A DNA stretch of 64,000 nt from Halogeometricum sp. S3BR5-2 (GTDB lineage Archaea; Halobacteriota; Halobacteria; Halobacteriales; Haloferacaceae): positions 62,001 to 126,000 of the forward strand of contig NZ_JAMQOQ010000008.1 of the NCBI RefSeq assembly GCF_031624635.1, written 5' to 3'. This document shows positions 34,377 through 42,416 of the stretch, in pieces (positions within the stretch are counted from its first letter, which is position 1; each line of letters opens with the position of its first letter). The position numbers and the translations under genes were made by a program. Below the pieces are notes generated by a model. The model was not told the origin of the DNA, made no database searches, and saw only the letters and a program-made list of their open reading frames with translations.

Positions 34377-35143
34377 CAGTGTCCACCTCCGCCTTCGCCG
34401 CCCTCCTCACCGTGACGTACCATGGTTCGGAGATCGCCCTCGATTTTCTCCTTGATTACGGGCCCGTTGACTGGGTCTGCCTCAACGATGGGCGAGAGGT
34501 CAGCGGTCATGCCGGGTGACCAGCCCTCGCCTTGGTTCTCTTCCCAGAGTTCCCCGACCACAACGGCGCCGGCCATCCCACTAACCCCGTAGTGGGGCTG
34601 ACAGAGATAGAAGTAGACCCCCTTCTCCTCGAACGTGTGGGTATATGGTCCATATCGTATGAGTTCGGTCTCGCCCACCGCGTCGAACTCGCTGTCGTGA
34701 CTGCCTGGAAGCAACCCGGAGTCGAACGAGGCTCCGTTTTCAGGAATCAACCGCGGATAGCCTGCCATAAGGTCAGGCGTGATGGCTGTCGCAGAGTGTG
34801 TCCGTCGTTCAGAGATGCCTTTGGCGGTGTGCGCCCAACGAACCGTTGTTCCGGGCTCCACCCACACCACGTGCGGCATGAAGTGATAGTTGTTCGTGTC
34901 GTCATCGTAGGCGATCATCGCAACATCCACGAACCCCTCGTCGTTCGGCTCAGCCGGATACTCATCCATCGCCGGTGATCCCACCATCGCCTCGAACCCC
35001 ATCTGCATCATCGGCTGCATGTTCGCACCGATGGAACCCTCGGTCATCTGCGATTGGAGACAACCAGCGAATGACATCATTCCTATCGCTCCGGCAGTGC
35101 CAGCACGTCGCAAGAAACGACGACGATCTATCTCGTTAGCCAC
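34376..35143 (-). CDS. Halocyanin-like copper lipoprotein leading the oxidase operon
   Basis: The protein has 255 residues from the GTG at 35143, chosen because GGGTGA lies 5 nt upstream and because it gives a normal Tat N-region (DRRRFLRRAG) with lipobox FAGC. The frame is open back to an ATG at 35182, but that lies upstream of the transcript start predicted from the TATA box. A Met-rich patch (MQPMMQMGFEAM) follows the anchor. Cupredoxin ligands are His in THSATAIT and Cys-His-Met in YLCQPHYGVSGM. It is the likely electron donor to CuA of CoxB. The His/Gly-rich C-terminus is unusual. Confidence 0.82.
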   Translation of the reverse strand: MANEIDRRRFLRRAGTAGAIGMMSFAGCLQSQMTEGSIGANMQPMMQMGFEAMVGSPAMDEYPAEPNDEGFVDVAMIAYDDDTNNYHFMPHVVWVEPGTTVRWAHTAKGISERRTHSATAITPDLMAGYPRLIPENGASFDSGLLPGSHDSEFDAVGETELIRYGPYTHTFEEKGVYFYLCQPHYGVSGMAGAVVVGELWEENQGEGWSPGMTADLSPIVEADPVNGPVIKEKIEGDLRTMVRHGEEGGEGGGGH

Positions 35144-35194
35144 GCCAATCACCCATGAGTCGTACTGACATGGGCAGCCCATTCTCGTGTGGGG

Positions 35195-35210
35195 TAATAT
35201 AATATAATGA
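35195..35210 (-). promoter_or_regulatory. Promoter of the oxidase operon
   Basis: The A/T run TAATATAATATAATGA (minus strand TCATTATATTATATTA) with CTTTC-type BRE at 35212-35216 forms a TATA element centred near 35203. The predicted transcript start is near 35177. That is downstream of the ATG at 35182 and upstream of the GTG at 35143, which supports the GTG start. Confidence 0.5.
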
Positions 35211-35278
35211 CCTTTCAGATGATACTACTGGCCGATACGGTCACACATTAATTCATGTGGGGCGCCTCTATCTGTCGA

Positions 35279-35869
35279 TTACAACTCTTGACCCGACGTA
35301 TCAGATATATTTTCTTTCTTCTGGAAGATGGGTTCGTATGCCCCTCCGTGTAGATACCGTTCCGCCTGTGACGTGAGCTTGTATCGTCCGCGATCAACCC
35401 TTGAGACGAAGCCGTGTTTCTCTAACGTCCGAAGACGCCGGTTGACCTCATCTCGGCTCCGGTGAATATTCCGTGAGATAATCGACGGGGAGAGTACGAG
35501 CTGTGTCGAGTGGAATACCTGGAGAATTTCGTCGTCCATCGGCGTCATCCACTCTTCGGACTTCCGAACCGATTGTGGATTACGAAAGAGAAGGGAATCC
35601 CACTGATTGGTTCGTAAATCGTTGTGGAGAGGGCTGTACAACCCCCAAATGATCAGCAGTCCGGCGAAGATATGGATCAGATGCGTTAGATGCGGTGCGA
35701 CGGCGTTCACGATAGGTGAAACCGCTACGTAGAGAAGAAGTCCCGCAAGCATCACGACGACGAACCGCTGGTGTTGGTGGACGAAATGCTGTTCGGAGAG
35801 GAGATACAACAAGCCAGCTCCCGCGGCGACACCAGTGACGATGTTGTAGAGACCGAGTATATCAATCAC
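35279..35869 (-). CDS. Membrane-anchored winged-helix regulator
   Basis: This 196-residue protein has three N-terminal hydrophobic helices (about 1-85) and then a cytoplasmic winged helix: TPMDDEILQVFHSTQLVLSPSIISRNI, RSRDEVNRRLRTLEKHGFVSRVDRGRYKLTSQAERYL. Membrane-tethered winged-helix proteins are common in haloarchaea and are thought to sense envelope signals. It overlaps the three-TM gene upstream by 4 nt, so the two likely act together. The oxidase operon begins 136 nt downstream on the same strand, making it a candidate regulator of respiration. That link is positional only. Confidence 0.7.
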   Translation of the reverse strand: MIDILGLYNIVTGVAAGAGLLYLLSEQHFVHQHQRFVVVMLAGLLLYVAVSPIVNAVAPHLTHLIHIFAGLLIIWGLYSPLHNDLRTNQWDSLLFRNPQSVRKSEEWMTPMDDEILQVFHSTQLVLSPSIISRNIHRSRDEVNRRLRTLEKHGFVSRVDRGRYKLTSQAERYLHGGAYEPIFQKKENISDTSGQEL

Positions 35870-36174
35870 GTTCGAGATCCCCCCGTTGTCGCTTGGAGGC
35901 GGTTTCGATGACGAATCACTAACCCGACGAAGATCACGACGACGGTGTTCAGGAGCGCTTGGTACAACCGAGACTCAGCGAGTCGTGGCTCCACACTCAG
36001 CAAGAAGACGTGATGGAGGGAGAATATCGAAAATACGACTACGAGGACGATAATTGCCGTTCCAAACGTGGATTCGCGAAAGACGTCCCAAGTGAGGATA
36101 GCCATTGTTCCGGCAACCGACCCGACGATGAGAGCGAACAGAGCCGTCGTGACGTAACCGAACTCCCCGAACAT
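35866..36174 (-). CDS. Small three-TM membrane protein
   Basis: This 102-residue protein has three hydrophobic helices (about 8-28, 38-62, 72-90) and a basic C-terminal tail (RHRNRLQATTGGSRT). No family was recognised. It starts opposite the divergent gene at 36226 and ends overlapping the membrane-anchored winged-helix gene (ATGA). The operon arrangement suggests a membrane sensor partner of that regulator. The inverted repeat TTCTC-TCCG-GAGAA at 36181-36194 lies between the divergent starts. Confidence 0.55.
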   Translation of the reverse strand: MFGEFGYVTTALFALIVGSVAGTMAILTWDVFRESTFGTAIIVLVVVFSIFSLHHVFLLSVEPRLAESRLYQALLNTVVVIFVGLVIRHRNRLQATTGGSRT

Positions 36175-36180
36175 ACCTCG

Positions 36181-36202
36181 TTCTCTCCGGAGAAACTATA
36201 TG
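36181..36202 (+). promoter_or_regulatory. Inverted repeat plus TATA box in a divergent promoter
   Basis: TTCTC-TCCG-GAGAA (36181-36194) runs straight into ACTATATG (36195-36202), which is centred 28 nt upstream of the ATG at 36226. A protein bound to the inverted repeat would touch the TATA element of the plus gene and the start region of the minus gene. Confidence 0.45.
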
Positions 36203-36225
36203 TATGTTTGGGAGTATCTAACACT

Positions 36226-36804
36226 ATGGAGTCGCCGATGCGCTCAAACGCCGTACCGGAGGGCGTTATTTCTAGGATATTCTGGCGTTCGGCCTGGCAC
36301 CCGCTGGCAACGATCGGCGGTATCTGGGTGTTCGGTTTCGCGCTGGGGAACGCGTTCATGATCCCCGGCTCGTTCGTTCTCGGGCGAGACGGTCTCGGTA
36401 CTGCGGCACTATTTTCGGTCGGAGGGGTGCTAATGGGGTTGCTCACGTGGGGAGCGTCGGTCGGATACGTCAACCACGTCACGGAAGGGATTGAGTCGCG
36501 GTTCGAGCAGGCCTGTCGGGAGGCCTTCGACCTTGACGATGGCGAACCGACCCACGTGACCAGTGTCGAATCGCGGACTGGTCTTGCACCGGCGGACACC
36601 TACCGGTTTACTAGCATCCGATCCAACGGAGAGACTATGGAACTGTTCAGGGCGGAGTTCGACACGGAAGTATACTCGATGAGTACGTATCCATCGGTCT
36701 ATATTCCGTGCGACCGATTCGATGACATCGAGAACGAAATCGAGACGCTTTCGCTCAAGATCGACAATATGCTCTGGACCGTTCCACGCTCACGCACAGC
36801 GTGA
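36226..36804 (+). CDS. Hypothetical membrane protein with cytoplasmic domain
   Basis: The protein has 192 residues from the ATG at 36226, supported by the TATA box 28 nt upstream. Two TM helices (about 25-45 and 58-82) with a short extracytoplasmic loop are followed by an acidic alpha/beta domain (residues about 85-190). Its strands include HVTSVESRT, TYRFTSIRSN and MELFRAEFDTEVYSM. No recognised family or catalytic motif. It faces the two-gene membrane-regulator unit across a 51-nt divergent promoter, suggesting shared control. Confidence 0.55.
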   Translation: MESPMRSNAVPEGVISRIFWRSAWHPLATIGGIWVFGFALGNAFMIPGSFVLGRDGLGTAALFSVGGVLMGLLTWGASVGYVNHVTEGIESRFEQACREAFDLDDGEPTHVTSVESRTGLAPADTYRFTSIRSNGETMELFRAEFDTEVYSMSTYPSVYIPCDRFDDIENEIETLSLKIDNMLWTVPRSRTA

Positions 36805-36843
36805 CGACGGATGGAAGCATACGACACGGATAAGAACGCCGGC

Positions 36844-37356
36844 TCATTCGGTGAATGTGTCCGGTTTGCCAGCTCCGAACCAGAGCGCAACTGCGAGCAA
36901 TGTGACAATAGTCTGGCCGACGACGTACGGGGTGGGTCTAACCAGCGCGAGCAGGTCTCCAATCGTCTCGACGTGGTGATAGTCAGTCACGACCGGCCAG
37001 AACAGAAACAGTAGAGTCTCCTCGGGGACGAACAGGTAATCAATGAGGTCCGCAGCGAGGTGTGATCCATATCCGAGCGCGTACGCCGCGCCGACCTCCC
37101 ACTGGTCTCTGTGTTTCGTGACGTAGAGGACGATCAGGACGACGAGTGCCGCAGTAAACACCGAGTGTGCGACCGACCGACTCGGGAGCGATGGAAGTAC
37201 AAACGCGAGTGGTTTGTCGACGATATCCGGGAGCAACGCACCCCCGAACAGGGCAATGATCGGGGCATCGTCACTTCGGTCAGTAGAACCACCAGAAATG
37301 CCTCGGTAAACGAGATACGCGACTGCAGCGTGGACCCAAAAGAGCACACTCAACAA
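36844..37356 (-). CDS. YdjM/DUF457-type membrane metal-dependent hydrolase-like protein
   Basis: This 170-residue protein has about five TM helices. It carries the pattern of membrane-bound LexA-binding/YdjM-type proteins: GGALLPDIVDKPL (L-P-D-x-D-like acidic pair), SRSVAHSVF (R-x-x-x-H-S) and GYGSHLAADLID (G-x-x-S-H-x-x-x-D). The Asp/His set would form a metal site in the membrane. The start codon is not clear: TTG at 37356 or GTG nine nucleotides later fit. It converges with the gene at 36226 by a 39-nt gap. The biochemical role of the family is poorly known. Confidence 0.7.
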   Translation of the reverse strand: MLSVLFWVHAAVAYLVYRGISGGSTDRSDDAPIIALFGGALLPDIVDKPLAFVLPSLPSRSVAHSVFTAALVVLIVLYVTKHRDQWEVGAAYALGYGSHLAADLIDYLFVPEETLLFLFWPVVTDYHHVETIGDLLALVRPTPYVVGQTIVTLLAVALWFGAGKPDTFTE

Positions 37357-37403
37357 TACTGCCCAAGCTATTTAATCGTTCAAGGACTGCGACACCGTCA
37401 GCG

Positions 37404-38702
37404 TCATATGCCATCGATTTCGGAGCGAATAGTCTCTCGCTCGAAGTAGAGGATTTCCAGTCCTAGGAGGACGACCGTCACAACAAGAACCACACTAAAA
37501 ACGGCGGGTTCCATCACGGCAAGGTGATACGCTAACGAAGGGAAGAACAGTACTGCACCAACCCCGCCGACGACGGGGAGGATACCTGTGCGAAGGCCCT
37601 CTCGATGCCGGAACGCGAGGAAACACATCAACCCAAAGACGGTGATGAACGCAAGCGACGCGAACGACGTGATTCCTTGAAGACTACCGTAGGCGGTGAA
37701 CGCGGCTGTTATCAAGCCCAAGACGAGAAGTGTTCGCGTAGGAGCACCGTCGGCATCGGTGTCTCCGATCCGATCGGGAAGTAAGTCGTCTTCAAGCATT
37801 CCCGTCGCAAAGTGGGCCGCCGAGAACAGCGTGGCGTTGATCGCGCTCCCAGTCGAGAACAGCGCCGCCACGGAAATGAGGATGAACCCCATTTGCCCCA
37901 TGAACGGTTCGGCCGCGATGGCGAGTGACACCTCGGGGTTCGCGGCGATCGTTTCGGGCTGAAGCAGACCCGTCGTGACGACTGCCACGAGGACGTACAG
38001 CCCGAGGGACGCGGGGATTGAAAGATAGATTGCCTGCGGGATGGTCGTCCGAGCGTTTCGAAGACTCCCCTCGTCGTAAAAGAGTAGCTGCCAGCCCTGA
38101 AAGGCGACGAACGAGAGGGCAGCGGACATGAGTAACCCGCCCGTCGCGACGGAGGAGAACCCGGTCGTCAGCTGTTCTGTCCGCGCTCCAAAATAGAACC
38201 CCCACACACCAAAAATGAGGAGAATCCCGGCCTTTGCCGCGACGAGGAGCACCTCGGTCACGCCACTCGCTCGGGCACCAAGGACGTTCAGCAGTACAAA
38301 CCCCAGGACGCTGAGAACCGACACAACGGGACGGAGTGGAATCCCGAGTACGGTTTCGACGCCGAGGAGTTTCGTCGCGAAACTACCGAATGCGAACGCG
38401 TACATACCCATCGACCCGATATAGCCGAACAGAAGCGTCCAACCGACCATCCCAGCGACCGTCGTCGACTCACCGAACTCCTGTAAAAAACTGACCGAAC
38501 CGCCGGATACATCGCCAAGCCGCTGGAGACGAACGTACGAGTAGCCAGCGCAGAACGCGACGACACCGCCGCCGGTAAACGCGAGCCACGCAGCAGGCCC
38601 CGACATTTCTGCAACCACGCCAAGTACGGCGAAGATTCCACCACCAATCATACCACCGAGCGCAATCGAGACTGTACCGAGAAGGCCCAACTTCTCGCTC
38701 AT
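37404..38702 (-). CDS. APC-superfamily amino acid permease
   Basis: This 432-residue protein has about twelve TM helices. The APC signature is in TM1: LLGTVSIALGGMIGGGIFAVLGVVAEMSGPAAWLAF (unwound G-x-G-I-F for substrate). A second-half segment is ALIS-like with EGSLRNARTTIPQAIYLSIPASLGLYVL, and FSTGSAINATLFSAA sits in TM8. Such transporters import amino acids or amines, driven by Na+ or H+. The gene stands alone between a hydrolase-like gene 47 nt away and small membrane genes. No substrate can be called, and no cytoplasmic regulatory domain is fused, unlike some haloarchaeal versions. Confidence 0.85.
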   Translation of the reverse strand: MSEKLGLLGTVSIALGGMIGGGIFAVLGVVAEMSGPAAWLAFTGGGVVAFCAGYSYVRLQRLGDVSGGSVSFLQEFGESTTVAGMVGWTLLFGYIGSMGMYAFAFGSFATKLLGVETVLGIPLRPVVSVLSVLGFVLLNVLGARASGVTEVLLVAAKAGILLIFGVWGFYFGARTEQLTTGFSSVATGGLLMSAALSFVAFQGWQLLFYDEGSLRNARTTIPQAIYLSIPASLGLYVLVAVVTTGLLQPETIAANPEVSLAIAAEPFMGQMGFILISVAALFSTGSAINATLFSAAHFATGMLEDDLLPDRIGDTDADGAPTRTLLVLGLITAAFTAYGSLQGITSFASLAFITVFGLMCFLAFRHREGLRTGILPVVGGVGAVLFFPSLAYHLAVMEPAVFSVVLVVTVVLLGLEILYFERETIRSEIDGI

Positions 38703-38793
38703 CGTCTCTCCTTTGGGGTGCCATCTTTAGACTTCTTGTCGTTACGAATCCAAACCACCACAGTCTGGGAGTAGAAATCGTTTGCTTTGATGC

Positions 38794-39093
38794 TCAGGTT
38801 CCGAAGAGCGAGTAGAACCACGTTTCAGTGTCCGGATGGAGACCGTTATGGACTGCCCGGATCGCCGCAGCGACTGACACTGCGAAGACAGCGTGAAGAA
38901 GATGCGTCGGAACCCAGCCGACCACTACTGTACTTGCCCCGAGGACGGCAGCGCAGAGCGCCCCAACGCCGATTCTGAAAAAGAACGGCCGCTGAATCAC
39001 CAGCACGGTGTCCCCGTAGAGCAGGATGTAACAAAGGAACGCAAGCCCACCAGCGACGACTGCCGAGAGTAACGAAAAGAGGAGCGCAGTCAT
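38794..39093 (-). CDS. Small three-TM membrane protein
   Basis: This 99-residue protein has three hydrophobic helices (about 3-24, 40-62, 66-80) and a polar C-terminal end (NGLHPDTETWFYSLFGT). No family was recognised. Its ATG overlaps the stop of the gene upstream by 4 nt, forming a two-gene unit of small membrane proteins. The pair is separated by 91 nt from the amino acid permease. A two-subunit membrane complex is the simplest reading of the arrangement. Confidence 0.5.
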   Translation of the reverse strand: MTALLFSLLSAVVAGGLAFLCYILLYGDTVLVIQRPFFFRIGVGALCAAVLGASTVVVGWVPTHLLHAVFAVSVAAAIRAVHNGLHPDTETWFYSLFGT

Positions 39094-39389
39094 CGGGATT
39101 TTCCCCCAGAATACCCAAGTCGCGGGTGAATGTACCCGAGTGCGCCGAGTACGACTACGACACTGAGGAGAGCTCCGGTTTCCACTGCAGCGAGCAGGCT
39201 ATGCGGAAGCGGCGTGAGCATCCCGAGATGGGCGATCCCGAACAGCAGCCCAACGAGCGGTACTCCAACGAGAAGGAGACCATATATTCCCTCGTACTGG
39301 TGCCAGATAGCGGGCGTTTTACTCACCGTGTACGCGGTGCTCGCGAGAATGGTACCCGTTACGAGAAGTTCGCTGAGGGACGTGAGCAT
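39090..39389 (-). CDS. Small three- or four-TM membrane protein
   Basis: The protein has 99 residues from the ATG at 39389. The frame continues nine codons further, but that extension carries polar, charged residues before the first helix. Hydrophobic helices lie at about 5-20, 32-55 and 62-88, with a basic end (HPRLGYSGGKSR). No family was recognised. It is coupled to the next small membrane gene by a 4-nt overlap and divergent from the YHS permease at 39571. Confidence 0.5.
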   Translation of the reverse strand: MLTSLSELLVTGTILASTAYTVSKTPAIWHQYEGIYGLLLVGVPLVGLLFGIAHLGMLTPLPHSLLAAVETGALLSVVVVLGALGYIHPRLGYSGGKSR

Positions 39390-39570
39390 ACGGCTACCCT
39401 CTCCAGCCAGCCACAAGTCAATTACTCCTCACCTGAGGTGTCCCATTCCTGGATTCCAAATTCTGCTAGGGTTGTGACGCCGGTCTCCAAAAAATAATAC
39501 ACGATATATCCCACAGATGTAGCCACAATCGCATTAGGGGAGGAGACCCTAGATGTAGGCCACCAAGACA

Positions 39571-40905
39571 ATGGACAGATCAGATTACGTGATCCTCTCG
39601 GTTATCGGCGTAGTCACCGTCCTCATAGGTGTCGTAACGACTAACCAACCACTCGGGCGATTCTTCGTGGAGAGCACCCGCCAAGCTGCGACGACGACCG
39701 CCGCGATGGCCTGGATTACCTGGTGGGCACTCGTGATCGGCTTCGCCATCGCCGGCGGCGTCGAGGCGTGGGTCTCGACCCAACAAATTTCGGAGCTACT
39801 CGAAGGCCACGGCCCACGAGAGATTGGACTCGCCACGTTCTTCGGGTTCGTCTCCTCGTCGTGCTCGTACTCGGCCATCGCCACCGCGAAAAACCTCTAC
39901 AAGAAGGGCGCGTCCGCGGCAGCGGCACTGGCCGCGTTCCAGTTCGCCTCGACGAATCTCGTCATCGAGATCGGGATCGTCATCTGGCTGCTGCTCGGCT
40001 GGGAGTTCCTGCTCGCCGACGTGATCGGTGGCCTGCTCCTCATCGGCCTGATGTCGGTCGGCTTCGTCTACCTCGTACCCGACGAGATTCTCGACGAAGC
40101 ACGCAAGAACGTCACCGATGAGGAGGGTATTACCGTACAGGATCCCGTCTGTGGGATGGAGGTCGACCCCGAGGAGACCGACCACTCCATCGAGCATGAT
40201 GGGCAGACGTACTACTTCTGTTCGCAATCCTGCAAGGACAGCTTCGACCCGAAGGAAGCGAATACCTCGATTCGGGAGAAAGCGACGTCCTGGTCGGGGT
40301 GGAAGGGGCTCGCTGACAAACAGTGGAAGGAGTGGGCGATGCTCTGGGATGAAATCGCTATCGGCTTCATCTTCGCTGGGCTCATCGCGGGCTTCATCCC
40401 CGAGTCCGTCTGGACGAGCGTCTTCTCCGGCGCCGTGTTCGGCTTGCCGGTGTACGTCCTCTGGACGGCCGCGCTCGGTGCGATCATCGGCGTCGTCACC
40501 TTCGTTTGCTCGGTCGGCAACGTCCCGTTCGGGACCGTCCTCTGGACCCGCGGACTTCCCTTCGGGTCGGTTCTCTCGTACATCTTCGCGGATCTCATCG
40601 TCCCACCCATCATGAAGGCCTACGACGAGTACTACGGGACGACGTTCGCGGCGGTACTCAGTCTGATGATCTTCATCAGCGCCGTTATCGTCGGGTTCGT
40701 GGTTCACTTCCTGTTCCTAGGGTTGGGACTCATCCCGTCGCGGGCCTCTGCCCAAATCGCCGAGGTATCCATCGAGCTCAACTACAAGCTGGTGTTGAAC
40801 GTCCTCGCGACTGCGTTCTTTGCGTTCCTCTACTGGCTCCATAGCCAAGATTCGGTCGCCGGCGGGGAACGCGGTGGCGAAGAGTACGCGGCTACGACGG
40901 ACTGA
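39571..40905 (+). CDS. ArsP/DUF318-type permease with one internal YHS domain
   Basis: This 444-residue protein has about ten TM helices in two halves. Each half has the permease pattern (FFGFVSSSCSYSAIATAKNLYKKGASAAAALAAFQFASTNLV in the first, FVCSVGNVPFGTVLWTRG in the second). Between the halves is a YHS domain (residues about 188-228, DPVCGMEVD...YFCSQSCKDSF) with four Cys that could bind Cu, Ag or another soft metal. The membrane Cys in SSSCS and FVCSVGN line the presumed pathway. The family includes organoarsenical and other permeases. Metal export is inferred. The paralog at 51263 has two YHS domains. Confidence 0.85.
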   Translation: MDRSDYVILSVIGVVTVLIGVVTTNQPLGRFFVESTRQAATTTAAMAWITWWALVIGFAIAGGVEAWVSTQQISELLEGHGPREIGLATFFGFVSSSCSYSAIATAKNLYKKGASAAAALAAFQFASTNLVIEIGIVIWLLLGWEFLLADVIGGLLLIGLMSVGFVYLVPDEILDEARKNVTDEEGITVQDPVCGMEVDPEETDHSIEHDGQTYYFCSQSCKDSFDPKEANTSIREKATSWSGWKGLADKQWKEWAMLWDEIAIGFIFAGLIAGFIPESVWTSVFSGAVFGLPVYVLWTAALGAIIGVVTFVCSVGNVPFGTVLWTRGLPFGSVLSYIFADLIVPPIMKAYDEYYGTTFAAVLSLMIFISAVIVGFVVHFLFLGLGLIPSRASAQIAEVSIELNYKLVLNVLATAFFAFLYWLHSQDSVAGGERGGEEYAATTD

Positions 40906-40944
40906 CGGGCCGTCCACCTGCTCACGTACTTTACAATAACGATT

Positions 40945-40966
40945 TCGTCGATCGATAATTCGACGA
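40945..40966. terminator. Hairpin after the YHS permease gene
   Basis: TCGTCGA (40945-40951) and TCGACGA (40960-40966) form a perfect 7-bp stem with an 8-nt loop, 40 nt after the permease stop. It may mark the transcript end or stabilise it. No T-run follows, so the terminator label is tentative. Confidence 0.35.
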
Positions 40967-41077
40967 CTCGGTCAAGGAACATCTACGATTTCGGGCTATT
41001 GGTCCCTGACCTCCCGTCCACCTCGCGAACACAGTTTCGATACGAACACCATTCATTCCAGATCGCCCTCACCGAAG

Positions 41078-41758
41078 TCACGGGTCTTTGAAATCGTCAC
41101 TGCTACTACGAGATTCAGCAACGAGATCGCGCCACTGCTCCCATCGAGGGATAAACATCGGTACCTTACGCTGATAAGTGCGGTAGTCATCACCGAATGT
41201 ATCGACCATATCATGCTCTTCCCTCCGTGCAAGCCACGTAAAAATCACAACGACGAGCGGAAATAGAGCGACAGAGAAGATCGTCGGCCAGTGAATGATG
41301 CCCTCGCCGAACAGGGCGATGAACAGGCCGGTGTATTGTGGGTGACGGACGTACCTGTAAAGCCCGTCTGTGACCAGTCGGTCGTCCTGCCGGGCACGAT
41401 AGACTTGTCGCCATCCCTGAGCAAACAGGCCGATGCCGACAAACGCCACAGCGTAGCCGAGGAGCATTGATACGAACATACCCGTCTCGCCAAACCCGAT
41501 CAGTGTGGACCAGAGATTGGTACTGACGTACTCGCGATCCAGACCGAAAAACCGGACCAGCAGATAGATCGTCAGTGGAAACCCATACATCTCCGCATAT
41601 AATGCAATGATGAACGCCTGTACCACTCCTGCGCCGACCCACTCCCGCCAGCTATCAGGAGCGAAGTACCGATAGAAGAACCAAGAAACTACGACAATGA
41701 AGATAATCGCGAGGCCCCAAGCACCGGGATTCGTAATAGTGGGATCTATTGATGACAC
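41078..41758 (-). CDS. Membrane methyltransferase (PEMT/ICMT-like)
   Basis: This 226-residue protein starts at GTG and has five or six TM helices. The family signature is LVTDGLYRYVRHPQYTGLFIA, then near the C-terminus RREEHDMVDTFGDDYRTYQRKVPMFIPRW, i.e. the R-H-P-x-Y and E-x-x-x-x-x-x-x-Y blocks that bind SAM in phospholipid and isoprenylcysteine methyltransferases. It lies 6 nt downstream of the DoxX copy 2 gene, in the same unit. A second protein of this type at 18977 is only distantly similar. The acceptor is unknown. Confidence 0.82.
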   Translation of the reverse strand: MSSIDPTITNPGAWGLAIIFIVVVSWFFYRYFAPDSWREWVGAGVVQAFIIALYAEMYGFPLTIYLLVRFFGLDREYVSTNLWSTLIGFGETGMFVSMLLGYAVAFVGIGLFAQGWRQVYRARQDDRLVTDGLYRYVRHPQYTGLFIALFGEGIIHWPTIFSVALFPLVVVIFTWLARREEHDMVDTFGDDYRTYQRKVPMFIPRWEQWRDLVAESRSSSDDFKDP

Positions 41759-41764
41759 GCTTAC

Positions 41765-42319
41765 TTACCCGAGTAGATATCGAGTCCATGGATACCGTTC
41801 GACGAGCGGCACTCCGCCGACCTCATACTGTTCGATATACGCATCGAGACCGAGGATCCGTCCCGCTCCGAACGCGGCGACTGAGAGGAAAACGAGCATG
41901 TACGCGAAATCCCCGTTGATGTAGCCATGTGCGACATCCCAGTTGCCGAAATAGAACATGAGCATCATAAATGCCCCCCAGAACGCAGCGAGTCGAGTGA
42001 GGGCACCGAACAACAACCCGAGCCCGATAAGCAGCTCTCCCCACGGTACTGCGACGTTCACGAAGTCGACGAACCACGGCGTGTTCCCCATCGCTACGAA
42101 CAGATCAGCAAGTGGGCTCCCGCTGTTCGGAACGGCCCCGGTGAGATATCCACCGGCACTAAAACTCCCCGAGAGGACCTTGTCGAGACCACTCTGGAAG
42201 AACGCCAGTCCCATCATCAACCGAAGCCCGAAAATAAACCAGACACTCAACGTGTGTAGTCGACCGCTTGCGGTGAATCCCCCAATTGTACTTTCTAATT
42301 GAACTTCTTGAGATGCCAT
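41765..42319 (-). CDS. DoxX-family membrane protein (copy 2)
   Basis: This 184-residue protein has four TM helices and is closely similar along its whole length to copy 1 at 13890-14456. Shared blocks include TPWFV(E/D)F(A/V)NVAVPWGEL, MFYFGNWD and INGDFAYMLVFL. The N-termini differ. A TTTTATAA element at 42346-42353 gives a normal leaderless start. It is followed by a membrane methyltransferase instead of a SHOCT gene, so the duplicates have different partners. DoxX-type proteins have been linked to quinone-coupled redox chemistry, but the substrate here is unknown. Confidence 0.82.
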   Translation of the reverse strand: MASQEVQLESTIGGFTASGRLHTLSVWFIFGLRLMMGLAFFQSGLDKVLSGSFSAGGYLTGAVPNSGSPLADLFVAMGNTPWFVDFVNVAVPWGELLIGLGLLFGALTRLAAFWGAFMMLMFYFGNWDVAHGYINGDFAYMLVFLSVAAFGAGRILGLDAYIEQYEVGGVPLVERYPWTRYLLG

Positions 42320-42345
42320 ATCGTGTGCCTATTCCCGGCAAAGGG

Positions 42346-42353
42346 TTATAAAA
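42346..42353 (-). promoter_or_regulatory. TATA box of DoxX copy 2
   Basis: TTTTATAA on the minus strand is centred about 30 nt upstream of the ATG at 42319. The promoter therefore lies in the 97-nt gap after the flavoprotein gene, so DoxX copy 2 and the methyltransferase can be expressed separately from it. Confidence 0.45.
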
Positions 42354-42393
42354 TCGCGGTGGGATCTCGCCAGACCGGAATAGAGCGCCCTTT

Positions 42394-42411
42394 TCGGGGT
42401 GATCTCCCCGA
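42394..42411. terminator. Hairpin after the flavoprotein gene
   Basis: TCGGGG (42394-42399) and CCCCGA (42406-42411) form a 6-bp G+C-rich stem with a 6-nt loop, 5 nt past the flavoprotein stop codon on the minus strand. It is a plausible end-of-transcript structure before the DoxX promoter. Confidence 0.4.
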
Positions 42412-42416
42412 TACCG

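Noticed and set aside
39796..40707. 303-residue minus-strand frame inside the YHS permease gene
   Set aside because: Asp/Glu/Gly-rich antisense product of a clear membrane permease.
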